Source of the DNA: Vulcanimicrobiota bacterium
Lineage (GTDB): Bacteria; Vulcanimicrobiota; Vulcanimicrobiia; Vulcanimicrobiales; Vulcanimicrobiaceae
Length of the DNA stretch: 10,409 nucleotides
Direction: 5' to 3'
NCBI GenBank assembly: GCA_019245275.1
Contig: JAFARW010000075.1
Location: forward strand, 1-10,409
Shown: positions 1-5,969 of the stretch, in pieces
Position numbering within the stretch: the stretch's first letter is position 1
Layout: each line of letters begins with the position of its first letter
The notes under the pieces: model-generated
Seen by the model: the letters and a program-made list of their open reading frames with translations, nothing else
Databases searched by the model: none
Told to the model about the DNA's origin: nothing
Position numbers and translations under genes: made by a program

Positions 1-66
1 GGTTTGATGCGGCTGACGCTCGGCGCTAGTCAGGAGGGTCGCGAACCCGCAGAGAGCGCGGCGTAA
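1..66 (+). CDS. C-terminal end of an upstream gene (partial)
   Basis: Frame 1 is open from the first base to a TAA at 64-66 and would encode the last 21 residues of a protein that begins before the window (GLMRLTLGASQEG and onward, ending ESAA). The other two forward frames close quickly, and the next gene starts 18 nt after this stop on the same strand, so this is most likely the distal end of the gene preceding it in one transcript. The fragment is too short to recognise a family. A non-coding reading cannot be excluded. Confidence 0.4.
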   Translation, partial: GLMRLTLGASQEGREPAESAA

Positions 67-84
67 TTTCTGCTTCGATACTAT

Positions 85-555
85 GTGATCGCGGCGTGCC
101 TCGTTTGCGCGATCGGCGGATTGATCGCCTTGCGCGCGGTGCATCAATTCCATGACTGGCAAATGCGCGCAGTAAAGGCAACCGGGCCGCCGACGGTCGG
201 TCGAAAACAGCCGCCCTCGCACATGCTGCCGGGTCCGCTGGGCGCGGAAGCGCCGTGGGCGCTTTCAGCGTTGCCCGAATGTTTGCTTCAGCAGACGGTC
301 TGGCGTGCGCACACGATCGCGGGTCTCCAGGCGCACATGCCCGCGGCGGCGCAACTTATTGCGCCGGGCTCGGTACTAACTTACCGGAATTGCACGCTCG
401 AAATTCGACGAAACGATGCTACCGTCACGCGCGGCAAGGATCGCTTTCACATTCCGCCGGATTCGCATTTCTATTCGTATGACGACGAGTTGATTTTCGT
501 TCGGCAGAGCCGCGCGGCTGAATTGCGAACGTATAAGGCATCGAATTTGCAGTGA
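85..555 (+). CDS. Small protein with N-terminal membrane anchor, unknown function
   Basis: I do not recognise a family for this 156-residue protein. Residues 2-19 are strongly hydrophobic (IAACLVCAIGGLIAL) and read as one membrane helix or an uncleaved signal anchor. The rest is soluble, with a Pro/Gly-rich linker at about 33-55 and then a compact domain containing two cysteines (Cys66, Cys103) that could form a disulfide outside the cytoplasm. The start is a GTG, the first start codon after the in-frame TAA at 64-66. It lacks a clear Shine-Dalgarno site, and a CTG at 70 would add LLRYY and a positive charge before the helix, so the start is uncertain. It is followed 11 nt later by a lipoprotein gene and then an amino-acid dehydratase, suggesting one transcript. 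An envelope location is inferred from the helix alone. Confidence 0.65.
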   Translation: MIAACLVCAIGGLIALRAVHQFHDWQMRAVKATGPPTVGRKQPPSHMLPGPLGAEAPWALSALPECLLQQTVWRAHTIAGLQAHMPAAAQLIAPGSVLTYRNCTLEIRRNDATVTRGKDRFHIPPDSHFYSYDDELIFVRQSRAAELRTYKASNLQ

Positions 556-564
556 AGGGGAGGG
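555..564 (+). promoter_or_regulatory. Strong SD that sets the lipoprotein start at 567
   Basis: The purine run AAGGGGAGGG lies just before ATG 567 and overlaps the stop codon of the preceding gene. It favours ATG 567 over the in-frame GTG at 552, which would place five extra residues (MKGRV) before the signal peptide. Confidence 0.7.
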
Positions 565-566
565 TT

Positions 567-956
567 ATGAAGTCTTTTATTGTGGCGGCTCTAGGCATCA
601 CGGTTTTATTGAGCGGCTGTTCGACGAAGAACCGCTACGAGCGCGAGGCGGACAAAATCACAAATGCGGTTATTGCCGACAACATGGGGCCGGTCTTTAA
701 CGACTTCGATGCGTCGGCGCAACCGACGATCAGGCGGGTGGCAGTCGCGCGATTGGCTGACGAGTTAAACAGTCAAGGCAAGTTCGAGGGTGTGCAAGAG
801 CTGCAGGTTCAAAACGAAGGACCGACGACTCACACCTTCAACGCAAAGTTCGAGAAGCACATGTACACCGAGACCATGGTGTTAGACGACAACGGCAAGG
901 TGCGCGAATGGCACATCCACATGCAATACGCGCCTGCAGCGAGTCCGACGCCGTAG
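567..956 (+). CDS. Small lipoprotein, possibly NTF2-like fold
   Basis: This 129-residue protein has a textbook lipoprotein signal: MKSF, a hydrophobic stretch, then the lipobox L15-S16-G17-C18, so Cys18 should be lipid-modified and the protein membrane-tethered. The mature part has an acidic/basic helical segment (about 22-75) followed by strand-like stretches ending in ETMVLDDNGKVREWHI (103-118). That pattern of a strand, 'DDNGK' turn and Trp-containing strand is common in small NTF2-like or immunity-type lipoproteins, but I cannot assign a family. The start is ATG 567, chosen for the purine-rich ribosome site at 555-564 and the clean signal peptide. The stop codon TAG overlaps by one base the GTG start of the dehydratase gene, implying translational coupling. 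Function is unknown. Confidence 0.8.
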   Translation: MKSFIVAALGITVLLSGCSTKNRYEREADKITNAVIADNMGPVFNDFDASAQPTIRRVAVARLADELNSQGKFEGVQELQVQNEGPTTHTFNAKFEKHMYTETMVLDDNGKVREWHIHMQYAPAASPTP

Positions 957-1921
957 TGACGAGCACCACCGAGGTCGTTTCATTTATTGATGTACGCGAT
1001 GCCGCCGCGCGTCTGCGCGGCGTCGTGCATCGGACGCCGGTGCTGACGTCAAGGCAACTCGACGCGCACGCGGGCGCGCAGATCTTTCTCAAGTGCGAGA
1101 ATCTACAGCGCACCGGCTCATTCAAGATTCGCGGCGCTTACAATCGCCTCGCGCAACTGAATCAAGCCGAGAAAACGCGCGGCGTCGTCGCGTTTTCGAG
1201 CGGCAACCATGCGGCAGCGGTGGCGCTTGCGGCGCAACGGCTCGGAATTCGGACGACGATCGTGGTGCCGAGTGATGCACCCCCGAACAAAATTGAAGCG
1301 ACACGGGGACACGGCGCCGAAATCGTCTTTTACGATCGGAAAACCGGCGACCGCGAAGCGATTGCCAGGGATCTGGCAGAGCGCAGCGGCGCGACGCTCG
1401 TTCCGTCGTACGATGATCCGCGCATCATCGCCGGCCAGGGAACGGCCGCTCTTGAACTTCTCGAGGAAGTCAGTGACCTCGACGCGATCGTGGTTGCAAC
1501 GAGCGGCGGCGGGCTGTTATCCGGAACCGCGGTTGCAGCGCACGGCGTCAACGACCGCGTTCAACTCTACGGGGTAGAGCCGGAAACCGCGGATGATTTT
1601 GCGCGCTCACTTGCAGCCGGCGTGCGCGTCACGGGTCCGGTACCGGAGACGATCGCCGACGCCTTACGGACGCCGTCACCAGGCGAGCTAACCTTTGAAC
1701 TTGCGCGCCGTCATAACTGCAAGGTCGTCACCGTCAGCGACGAGCACCTGAAATCTGCGATGCGGTTTGCGTTCGAGCGGTTAAAACTAGTTGCGGAGCC
1801 GGGCGGCGCCGCCGGTTTGGCTGCGATGCTAAATCGCAAAATTGAAAATCATAAGAGGATCGGTGTGATCATCAGCGGCGGCAACATCGACGTAGAACGA
1901 TTTCAATCGCTGGTCGCATGA
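956..1921 (+). CDS. Threonine/serine dehydratase, PLP-dependent (no ACT domain)
   Basis: This is a fold-type II PLP enzyme of the threonine/serine ammonia-lyase family, which deaminates L-threonine to 2-oxobutanoate or L-serine to pyruvate in the cytoplasm. Visible motifs are VVHRTPV (23-29), the Schiff-base lysine in TGSFKIRGAYN (Lys57), the SSGNHA substrate loop (81-86), the glycine-rich phosphate-binding SGGGLLSG (183-190), AEPGGAAGLAA near 280 and the C-terminal SGGNID (307-312). The 321 residues match the single-domain catabolic type (TdcB-like, about 330). There is no C-terminal ACT regulatory domain as in biosynthetic IlvA, so feedback inhibition by isoleucine is not expected. A serine racemase or related lyase of the same fold cannot be excluded. 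The start is taken as GTG 956, overlapping the lipoprotein stop by one base. ATG 908 in the same frame would add a non-homologous-looking extension lying inside the lipoprotein gene. Confidence 0.92.
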   Translation: MTSTTEVVSFIDVRDAAARLRGVVHRTPVLTSRQLDAHAGAQIFLKCENLQRTGSFKIRGAYNRLAQLNQAEKTRGVVAFSSGNHAAAVALAAQRLGIRTTIVVPSDAPPNKIEATRGHGAEIVFYDRKTGDREAIARDLAERSGATLVPSYDDPRIIAGQGTAALELLEEVSDLDAIVVATSGGGLLSGTAVAAHGVNDRVQLYGVEPETADDFARSLAAGVRVTGPVPETIADALRTPSPGELTFELARRHNCKVVTVSDEHLKSAMRFAFERLKLVAEPGGAAGLAAMLNRKIENHKRIGVIISGGNIDVERFQSLVA

Positions 1922-1924
1922 TTG

Positions 1925-1948
1925 TGTCACGCTGAGCTTGTCGAAGCG
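1925..1948. repeat. Dispersed-repeat-like hairpin motif between convergent genes
   Basis: On the minus strand this reads CGCTTCGACAAGCTCAGCG followed by TGACA. CGCT and AGCG can pair as a 4-bp stem around an 11-nt loop. From memory it closely matches the motif CCCTTCGACAAGCTCAGGG+TGACA found many times in intergenic DNA of diverse GC-rich bacteria. Here the second and penultimate stem bases are swapped together (C/G to G/C), which keeps pairing. It sits at the meeting point of the convergent dehydratase and AhpD-like genes and contains the latter's stop codon. Only one copy is seen in this window, so 'repeat' rests on recall. Confidence 0.5.
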
Positions 1949-2526
1949 CCACCCTGATCGCGCCCTAACGAATAGAACTCCGCATTTGGCCGCAGGTCCA
2001 TCATGCCGGCCATGCGATTCGAAAAACCGAAGAACCCCGCGATTGCGGCGATATCCCAAATCTCGTCGTCGCTGAATCCCTGCGCATGCATCTGCTCGAT
2101 GTCGGCATCCGTGGCAGAGAAACCCGGTTCGTTAACCGCCGATGCGAACTCTAAAATGCCGCGTAGCCGCGGCGAAAGATTTGCTGTCCGCCAATTGATC
2201 GCAATCTGATCCGCTAGGATCGGATCCTTGCCCAAGATCCGCAATGCGGCACCGTGCGCGGTCACGCAATATTGGCAGATGTTTTCCGCTGAGACCGCGA
2301 CCACGATCGTTTCGCGCTCGGCTCGACTGAGCCCGCCCGGCCCTTTCATTAGCACATCGTGGTAGGCCATGAATGCGCGAAAATGTTCCGGCCGCTTGGC
2401 GTATGCGCGAAAGACATTCGGAACGAAACCGATCTTCGCGCGATTCGCTTCGTAGATTTGCTTGATGTCGTCGGGGAGCGTCGCCTCGTCGGGCTCGCCG
2501 AAACGGGAGATTCGATCTTCCTTCAT
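1927..2526 (-). CDS. AhpD-family (peroxidase-related / carboxymuconolactone decarboxylase fold) protein
   Basis: This 199-residue cytoplasmic protein belongs to the alkylhydroperoxidase AhpD-like superfamily, most like the 'uncharacterized peroxidase-related enzyme' subgroup. The hallmark spacing E-x11-C-x2-C-x3-H is intact: Glu72, Cys84, Cys87 and His91 (ERETIVVAVSAENICQYC, then VTAH). In AhpD these residues carry out thiol-based peroxide reduction, so a thiol peroxidase or disulfide reductase role is plausible. The substrate is unknown. The upstream part GFVPNVFRAYAKRPEHF (33-49) is typical of the subgroup. The start ATG 2526 has a GGAG ten bases upstream. The last residues GASTSSA are encoded by a dispersed-repeat-like motif and probably are not part of the ancestral fold. 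It is the last gene of a minus-strand group after a secreted SOD-like protein, but a terminator-like hairpin separates the two. Confidence 0.88.
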   Translation of the reverse strand: MKEDRISRFGEPDEATLPDDIKQIYEANRAKIGFVPNVFRAYAKRPEHFRAFMAYHDVLMKGPGGLSRAERETIVVAVSAENICQYCVTAHGAALRILGKDPILADQIAINWRTANLSPRLRGILEFASAVNEPGFSATDADIEQMHAQGFSDDEIWDIAAIAGFFGFSNRMAGMMDLRPNAEFYSLGRDQGGASTSSA

Positions 2527-2566
2527 CGCAGTTGTGCTCCAGAAAAGAGAAGAGACATCGCAGTTG
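2524..2566. repeat. 11-bp direct repeat CATCGCAGTTG, two copies
   Basis: CATCGCAGTTG occurs at 2524-2534 and 2556-2566, 32 bp apart start to start. On the minus strand each copy reads CAACTGCGATG. One copy covers the start codon of the AhpD-like gene and its 5' side; the other forms the loop and 3' arm of the terminator-like hairpin. The exact identity of 11 bases is seen directly; a regulatory role is inference. Confidence 0.75.
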
Positions 2567-2578
2567 CGATGCCTCTTC
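2541..2578 (-). terminator. Intrinsic terminator-like hairpin before the AhpD-family gene
   Basis: Read on the minus strand, GAAGAGGCATCGC, loop AACT, then GCGATGTCTCTTC forms a 13-bp stem with a single A/C mismatch (arms 2578-2566 and 2561-2549), immediately followed by TCTTTTCT. That is the layout of a rho-independent terminator. It begins 22 nt after the stop codon of the secreted protein gene. The U-rich tail runs straight into the ribosome site of the AhpD-like gene, so it may act as an attenuator rather than a simple end. The tail is interrupted by C residues, which weakens the call. Confidence 0.6.
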
Positions 2579-2600
2579 GGCGCTTTACAGCGAACGGGCT

Positions 2601-3035
2601 CTAAATATCGCCGCAGGAAACGTAGTGTTTGAGGTTTGCGGCCGACTCATGCACGTTGATCGCGTAGTGAGCCTTCTTGAGGCTGACGACGCTTATGCCT
2701 TTAACGGTCGTAATCGACGTGCCTTTGATGACGTTCGAGAGCGGCTTGTACGGCGCGGGATTCAGCTTCTTGCACGTACCCTCGTGAATGTGCGCCGGCT
2801 CAGAGGCGCCCTTGGGCTCGTTGAAGACGCTGACTTTGACCCAGACGCCCCCGCTGACGTCCTTGATGCTTGCAGTTCCGTTCTGCTTTGAACCGTTCTG
2901 TGGACCCATGTTGATGTTGAGTACTTTTGATGACATCGCGTTATGCATTCTATGCATCGCGTTCGGGACCGCAAACGCCGTGCTCGTTACAGCGAGCATC
3001 GCGCCTGCGATCATGATCCAACGTAACAAACGCAT
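2601..3035 (-). CDS. Secreted Cu/Zn-SOD-like beta-barrel protein lacking the zinc loop
   Basis: This 144-residue exported protein starts with a Sec signal peptide (MRLLRW, hydrophobic core, cleavage after STAFA near residue 22). The mature part resembles the Cu/Zn superoxide dismutase / CHRD-type barrel: an NGTASI strand (52-57), VKVSVFNEPKG (67-76), AHIHEGTC (81-88) and NVHESAANL, then YVSCGDI at the end (127-144). His82, His84 and His129 line up with three copper ligands of classical SOD, and Cys88/Cys141 with its conserved disulfide. The bridging histidine and zinc-binding loop have no counterpart. SOD activity, copper binding or a structural role are all possible. ATG 3035 is chosen over an ATG at 3059 because of a perfect ribosome site and the signal peptide. 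It lies 38 nt downstream of the cysteine-cluster gene on the same strand, so probably shares its transcript. Confidence 0.8.
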   Translation of the reverse strand: MRLLRWIMIAGAMLAVTSTAFAVPNAMHRMHNAMSSKVLNINMGPQNGSKQNGTASIKDVSGGVWVKVSVFNEPKGASEPAHIHEGTCKKLNPAPYKPLSNVIKGTSITTVKGISVVSLKKAHYAINVHESAANLKHYVSCGDI

Positions 3036-3041
3036 CGACTT

Positions 3042-3046
3042 CTCCT
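3042..3046 (-). promoter_or_regulatory. SD site (AGGAG) that sets the secreted-protein start
   Basis: Minus-strand AAGGAGA lies with AGGAG six bases before ATG 3035, ideal spacing. It falls after the alternative ATG at 3059, which would add MLGDKEKS before the signal peptide and has no comparable site. Confidence 0.8.
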
Positions 3047-3073
3047 TATCCCCGAGCATTTGCGAGCGATGAT

Positions 3074-3766
3074 TTAGCGCCTAGAGTGACGTTTGCCGTT
3101 ATGCGCTCGCTTGCGATGCTTCGGGACGAACGGGGATCCTATTTCGTGGCGGACATTGCGCGGCAGCGACGTGTCGACATCTTCACAACCGATCGGCGTG
3201 AAGTCTTTGCAGTCGCCTGGACGCGCAGGGTAGATGCCACAGTAGTACTTACCCGAACGTGAGCCCTTCAGAAACACGCAGCGCGACGCAATGTCGTCGT
3301 CGACTTTGCGCAAGTAGCCCACATAAAAGCTATCGGCGCTCGTTCGCGGCACGACGTACTCCTTAAGGACTTCGTCGTACGGCATACCGAGGTGTTCCGC
3401 GATTCGGGCAACGTCTGCGCGGCTCACGAACGGCTCGTAGCCGCTGCAGCACTCGGCGCAGCCCGGCGGACACGCGACGTTCTCCGGCAAGTCTTTCAGG
3501 TGTTTGCGCGCGAGGTCGATCACTTTTCCGATCGCACGCACGAATTCCGGGTCGTCATTATATTTATACGCCCATTCGCGGTGGACGATTTCGTTTGCGT
3601 TGTACGACCGGTTGATGCGCTCGTTGTATGTGATCGTGATGTGCTCTTCGGTGATCTCGATCTCGTTGACGTGCTCCATCGGAGTCGTGTCGAGCAGCTC
3701 GGGATGTGTCGGCTGCCCGGTGTCGCGAGAGAATTTACGCAGGTTGATAAGGTCGATCGTTTGCAT
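3074..3766 (-). CDS. YkgJ-type cysteine-cluster protein
   Basis: This protein carries the cysteine pattern of the YkgJ / UPF0153 family, thought to bind zinc or an iron-sulfur cluster. Starting at ATG 3766 (230 residues), the cysteines are C99-x3-C103-x2-C106-C107, then C163, C176, C186 and C194 within SRCVFLK, KYYCGIYP, RPGDCKDF and PIGC. The CGIY..RP.DC segment is the family's most recognisable stretch. Unusual parts are an N-terminal region of about 95 residues before the first cysteine and a very basic tail (KHRKRAHNGKRHSRR). The start is uncertain: no clear ribosome site precedes ATG 3766, an in-frame GTG at 3811 would add 15 residues, and the frame stays open to 3895, antisense to the kinase gene. 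It is first in a minus-strand group with the SOD-like and AhpD-like genes. The exact biochemical role of the family is not established. Confidence 0.85.
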   Translation of the reverse strand: MQTIDLINLRKFSRDTGQPTHPELLDTTPMEHVNEIEITEEHITITYNERINRSYNANEIVHREWAYKYNDDPEFVRAIGKVIDLARKHLKDLPENVACPPGCAECCSGYEPFVSRADVARIAEHLGMPYDEVLKEYVVPRTSADSFYVGYLRKVDDDIASRCVFLKGSRSGKYYCGIYPARPGDCKDFTPIGCEDVDTSLPRNVRHEIGSPFVPKHRKRAHNGKRHSRR

Positions 3767-3824
3767 GACGTAGAGTTCGACTTGCCGGATAAGGAAACCG
3801 TCCGCCGGCACCGTAGTTCCGCGT
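3767..3824. promoter_or_regulatory. Divergent intergenic region between Cys-cluster and ROK kinase genes
   Basis: These 58 bp separate two head-to-head starts and must hold, or lie between, the promoters for both directions. I see no convincing -35/-10 pair and no ribosome site close to ATG 3825. AAGGAAA at 3791-3797 is about 27 nt away, too far to serve it. One or both transcripts may be leaderless or start inside the opposite gene. If the Cys-cluster gene starts at GTG 3811, the gap shrinks to 13 bp. Confidence 0.4.
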
Positions 3825-4781
3825 ATGCGCAAGGCAATCGGCGTTGATTTGGGTGGAAGCCACGTGACCGCTGCGGTCGTGAGTGAAGACGGCAAAATCC
3901 TTAGCAGTCACGAGCAGGATCTTGAAGATCATGCCGTCGACGCGGTGCTCCAGGCGACTGAAGCCATGATCGATTCTGCGCTGAAGGATGGCGAAGCCGA
4001 CGGCGTCGTCGGAATCGGCATCGGCTCACCGGGCAACATTGACTTGCGTAACGGCTCGGTGGTCTACTCGCCCAACTTTCAATGGGAGAATGTCCCACTC
4101 GGCGGACGTCTGAGCGAGCGCTTCACCCAGCCGATCTTCGTTGGAAACGACGCGCGTTGTGCGACCCTCGGTGAGTATACGTACGGAACCGGACGCGGGA
4201 CGAGCAATTTCGTTTTGCTGACGCTCGGCACCGGAGTCGGCGGCGGCATCGTTGCGGACGGCGATCTCATTCTTGGCAATTCGGATGGCGCCGGTGAGAT
4301 CGGCCACCATCAGATTCGGGCGCGCGACGGCTTTGTTTGCAATTGCGGCAAGATCGGCTGCTTCGAAGCGCAAGCGTCGGGCACGGGGCTGATTCGTCAT
4401 GCTTTTGCAGTGCGCAACTCATTTCCGCGCAGCACGCTGCTCGACAAGAAGCCCGAGAAGCTCGGCTCGAAAGCGATTCGAAAAGCCGCGCAAGCCGGCG
4501 ACCGTCATGCACTCGCCGCCTGGCAGAATTTCGCTGAAGATCTCGCAATCGGCGTCGCAAATGTGATCGCGTTCGTCAATCCGCAGTTGATTGCACTCGG
4601 CGGAGGAGTCAGTAGTGCGGGCGACTTTATGATCGATTCGATTCGCGATCGGGTAGACGAGCTGACGACGATGGTTCCCAAACGCACGACGCGCGTCGTG
4701 ATCGCACAACTCGGCAACGATGCCGGGGTCGTGGGCGCCGCAACGATGGCGCTGCGCGGCGGCCTGAAGGCGCCCGGCTAG
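3825..4781 (+). CDS. ROK-family sugar kinase (glucokinase-like)
   Basis: This 318-residue protein is a ROK-family kinase that phosphorylates a hexose, probably glucose or an N-acetylated amino sugar, with ATP in the cytoplasm. Motifs in order are the phosphate loop IGVDLGGSH (5-13), GIGSPGNID (65-73), the catalytic aspartate in VGNDAR (Asp109), LGTGVGGGIV (134-143), GEIGHH (157-162), and the ROK zinc signature CNCGKIGCFE (Cys172, Cys174, Cys179 with a GEIGHH histidine). ALGGGV and NDAGVVGAA near the C-terminus complete the adenosine-binding site. Length matches glucokinases of this family (about 320). There is no N-terminal helix-turn-helix, so it is a kinase rather than a ROK repressor. The start at ATG 3825 is fixed by the phosphate loop. 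Its TAG directly abuts the stop of the convergent glycosyltransferase gene. The substrate cannot be decided from sequence alone. Confidence 0.93.
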   Translation: MRKAIGVDLGGSHVTAAVVSEDGKILSSHEQDLEDHAVDAVLQATEAMIDSALKDGEADGVVGIGIGSPGNIDLRNGSVVYSPNFQWENVPLGGRLSERFTQPIFVGNDARCATLGEYTYGTGRGTSNFVLLTLGTGVGGGIVADGDLILGNSDGAGEIGHHQIRARDGFVCNCGKIGCFEAQASGTGLIRHAFAVRNSFPRSTLLDKKPEKLGSKAIRKAAQAGDRHALAAWQNFAEDLAIGVANVIAFVNPQLIALGGGVSSAGDFMIDSIRDRVDELTTMVPKRTTRVVIAQLGNDAGVVGAATMALRGGLKAPG

Positions 4782-5969
4782 TTAGAGCGACGCGACGGCA
4801 GGTAGCGGCTGGTAGAGCACTCCGTCTGCCGGTAACGATCCTTCGGTTGTAATTTGTGCGATTAAGCGCGCGATGCGGCGCGCGCTGTGATGCGGCGCCA
4901 CCTCTGCTTGACGGGCGCGCATCGTGGCGAGCTCTTCGGGATGGTCGCGCAACCGCTTAACTGCCCCGACGGCTTCATTGATATGCAACGCGACAACGCC
5001 GATGCCGTTGCGGCGCACGAAGTCGATATTTCCGCGCTCTTGTCCCGGCACGTAATCGTAGACGACGACCGGGATCTGCGCAACGTTGGCCTCAGCAAGC
5101 GAACCAGGTCCCGCTTTTGTCACCAATAGATCGGCGGCGCGCATCAAGGACGGAATCGCATCCGTGTATCCGTGCACGCGCGTGCGCATGTTGAACGTGG
5201 GCGCGAGCTCTTCGAGCTTCGTTTGAAGTGCGGCGTTTCGCCCGCAGACGACGATCAAGAACGTATCGAGGCCCGACTTGGCGAGCGCAAGAGTAGTCGG
5301 GAGCAGCTTGCCGCCGCCTTCGCCCCCCGCCATCAAAAGCGTGACGAACGCATCTTGTGGCAAGCCGAGTTGCCGGCGCAGCTCCGCTTTCGATGCGCGC
5401 ACGTCTTCGAATTTCGGATGGATCGGCTGACCGAGCATCCGCAGGCGCGAAGGCGGAACGCCTCGCGAGAGGGCGCGCTCGTAGACTTCGCGTGCCGGCA
5501 CGACGATCGCATCCGCTTCCGGCGTGAGCCACGACTCATGCACCTTGCCGAGATCCGTGATGACCGTGACGAGCGGTATGTGCATCATGCGCGCGTCGGC
5601 GCGCGCGCGCAGCGCAGCGTGATTGAGCAGCGGGTGGACCGAGACGATCACATCCGGTTTGTAGCTTAGGAAAAGATCGCGCAGCCGTTCGCGGTAAAGC
5701 GGCTCGCAGAAGCGCACGAGCGCGCGATACCGGCGGCGTCCGTTCGTCGCGTAATAAAGCGCGCCGTACACGGGCGGCGCAAAACGGAGCGCGGCGCTGT
5801 AGGCCATTCCGAGCTGCGTCAGCGGAAAGGCGCAATGCGCGGCGACATCTTCAATTTGATGTTCGAAAGTCGGCGTCGCAATCTCGTCGAGCGCGGCGGT
5901 GATTGCGGCGGCGGCGCTACGGTGCCCGCCTCCGGTATCGGAGATCAGGAAGAGCGCGCGTCTTACCAT
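4782..5969 (-). CDS. MGDG-synthase/MurG-type glycosyltransferase (probable glycolipid synthase)
   Basis: This 395-residue GT-B glycosyltransferase (family GT28) has the two halves of monogalactosyl/glucosyl-diacylglycerol synthases. The N-terminal lipid-acceptor domain carries the signature SDTGGGHRSAA (10-20), and VTVITDLGKVHESWL (134-148) is typical of it. The C-terminal nucleotide-sugar domain carries GGEGGGK (215-221), TKAGPGSLAEA (284-294) and PGQERGN (308-314). By family, it would transfer a sugar from a UDP-sugar to a membrane lipid, probably diacylglycerol, at the inner membrane face. MurG itself is less likely because of the N-terminal signature. The start ATG 5969 lies in an ATGGTAA overlap with the upstream hydroxylase gene, with GGAGG three bases before it. 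The two are translationally coupled, so their products probably act in one lipid pathway. The sugar and acceptor are inferred, not shown. Confidence 0.88.
   Translation of the reverse strand: MVRRALFLISDTGGGHRSAAAAITAALDEIATPTFEHQIEDVAAHCAFPLTQLGMAYSAALRFAPPVYGALYYATNGRRRYRALVRFCEPLYRERLRDLFLSYKPDVIVSVHPLLNHAALRARADARMMHIPLVTVITDLGKVHESWLTPEADAIVVPAREVYERALSRGVPPSRLRMLGQPIHPKFEDVRASKAELRRQLGLPQDAFVTLLMAGGEGGGKLLPTTLALAKSGLDTFLIVVCGRNAALQTKLEELAPTFNMRTRVHGYTDAIPSLMRAADLLVTKAGPGSLAEANVAQIPVVVYDYVPGQERGNIDFVRRNGIGVVALHINEAVGAVKRLRDHPEELATMRARQAEVAPHHSARRIARLIAQITTEGSLPADGVLYQPLPAVASL

Noticed and set aside
908..955. Upstream ATG that would extend the dehydratase by 16 residues
   Set aside because: The extension lies inside the lipoprotein gene and is unlike family N-termini. 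GTG 956 overlaps the lipoprotein stop and puts the conserved AAARLRGVVHRTP region at its usual distance from the start.
3767..3895. N-terminal extension of the Cys-cluster frame to ATG 3895
   Set aside because: It would run antisense through the phosphate-loop codons of the ROK kinase and encodes no recognisable sequence.
4770..4800. Terminator between the convergent kinase and glycosyltransferase genes
   Set aside because: The stop codons abut and I found no hairpin with a U-rich tail in either direction.
5588..5616. Alternating CG tract (12 bp of GC repeats at 5599-5610)
   Set aside because: It is explained by Ala/Arg codons in RARADAR of the glycosyltransferase in a GC-rich genome. A Z-DNA role is possible but has no supporting signal.
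5172..5669. 165-codon plus-strand frame inside the glycosyltransferase gene
   Set aside because: Arg/Glu-rich, no motif, opposite to a well-conserved GT28 domain; a typical GC-rich antisense frame.
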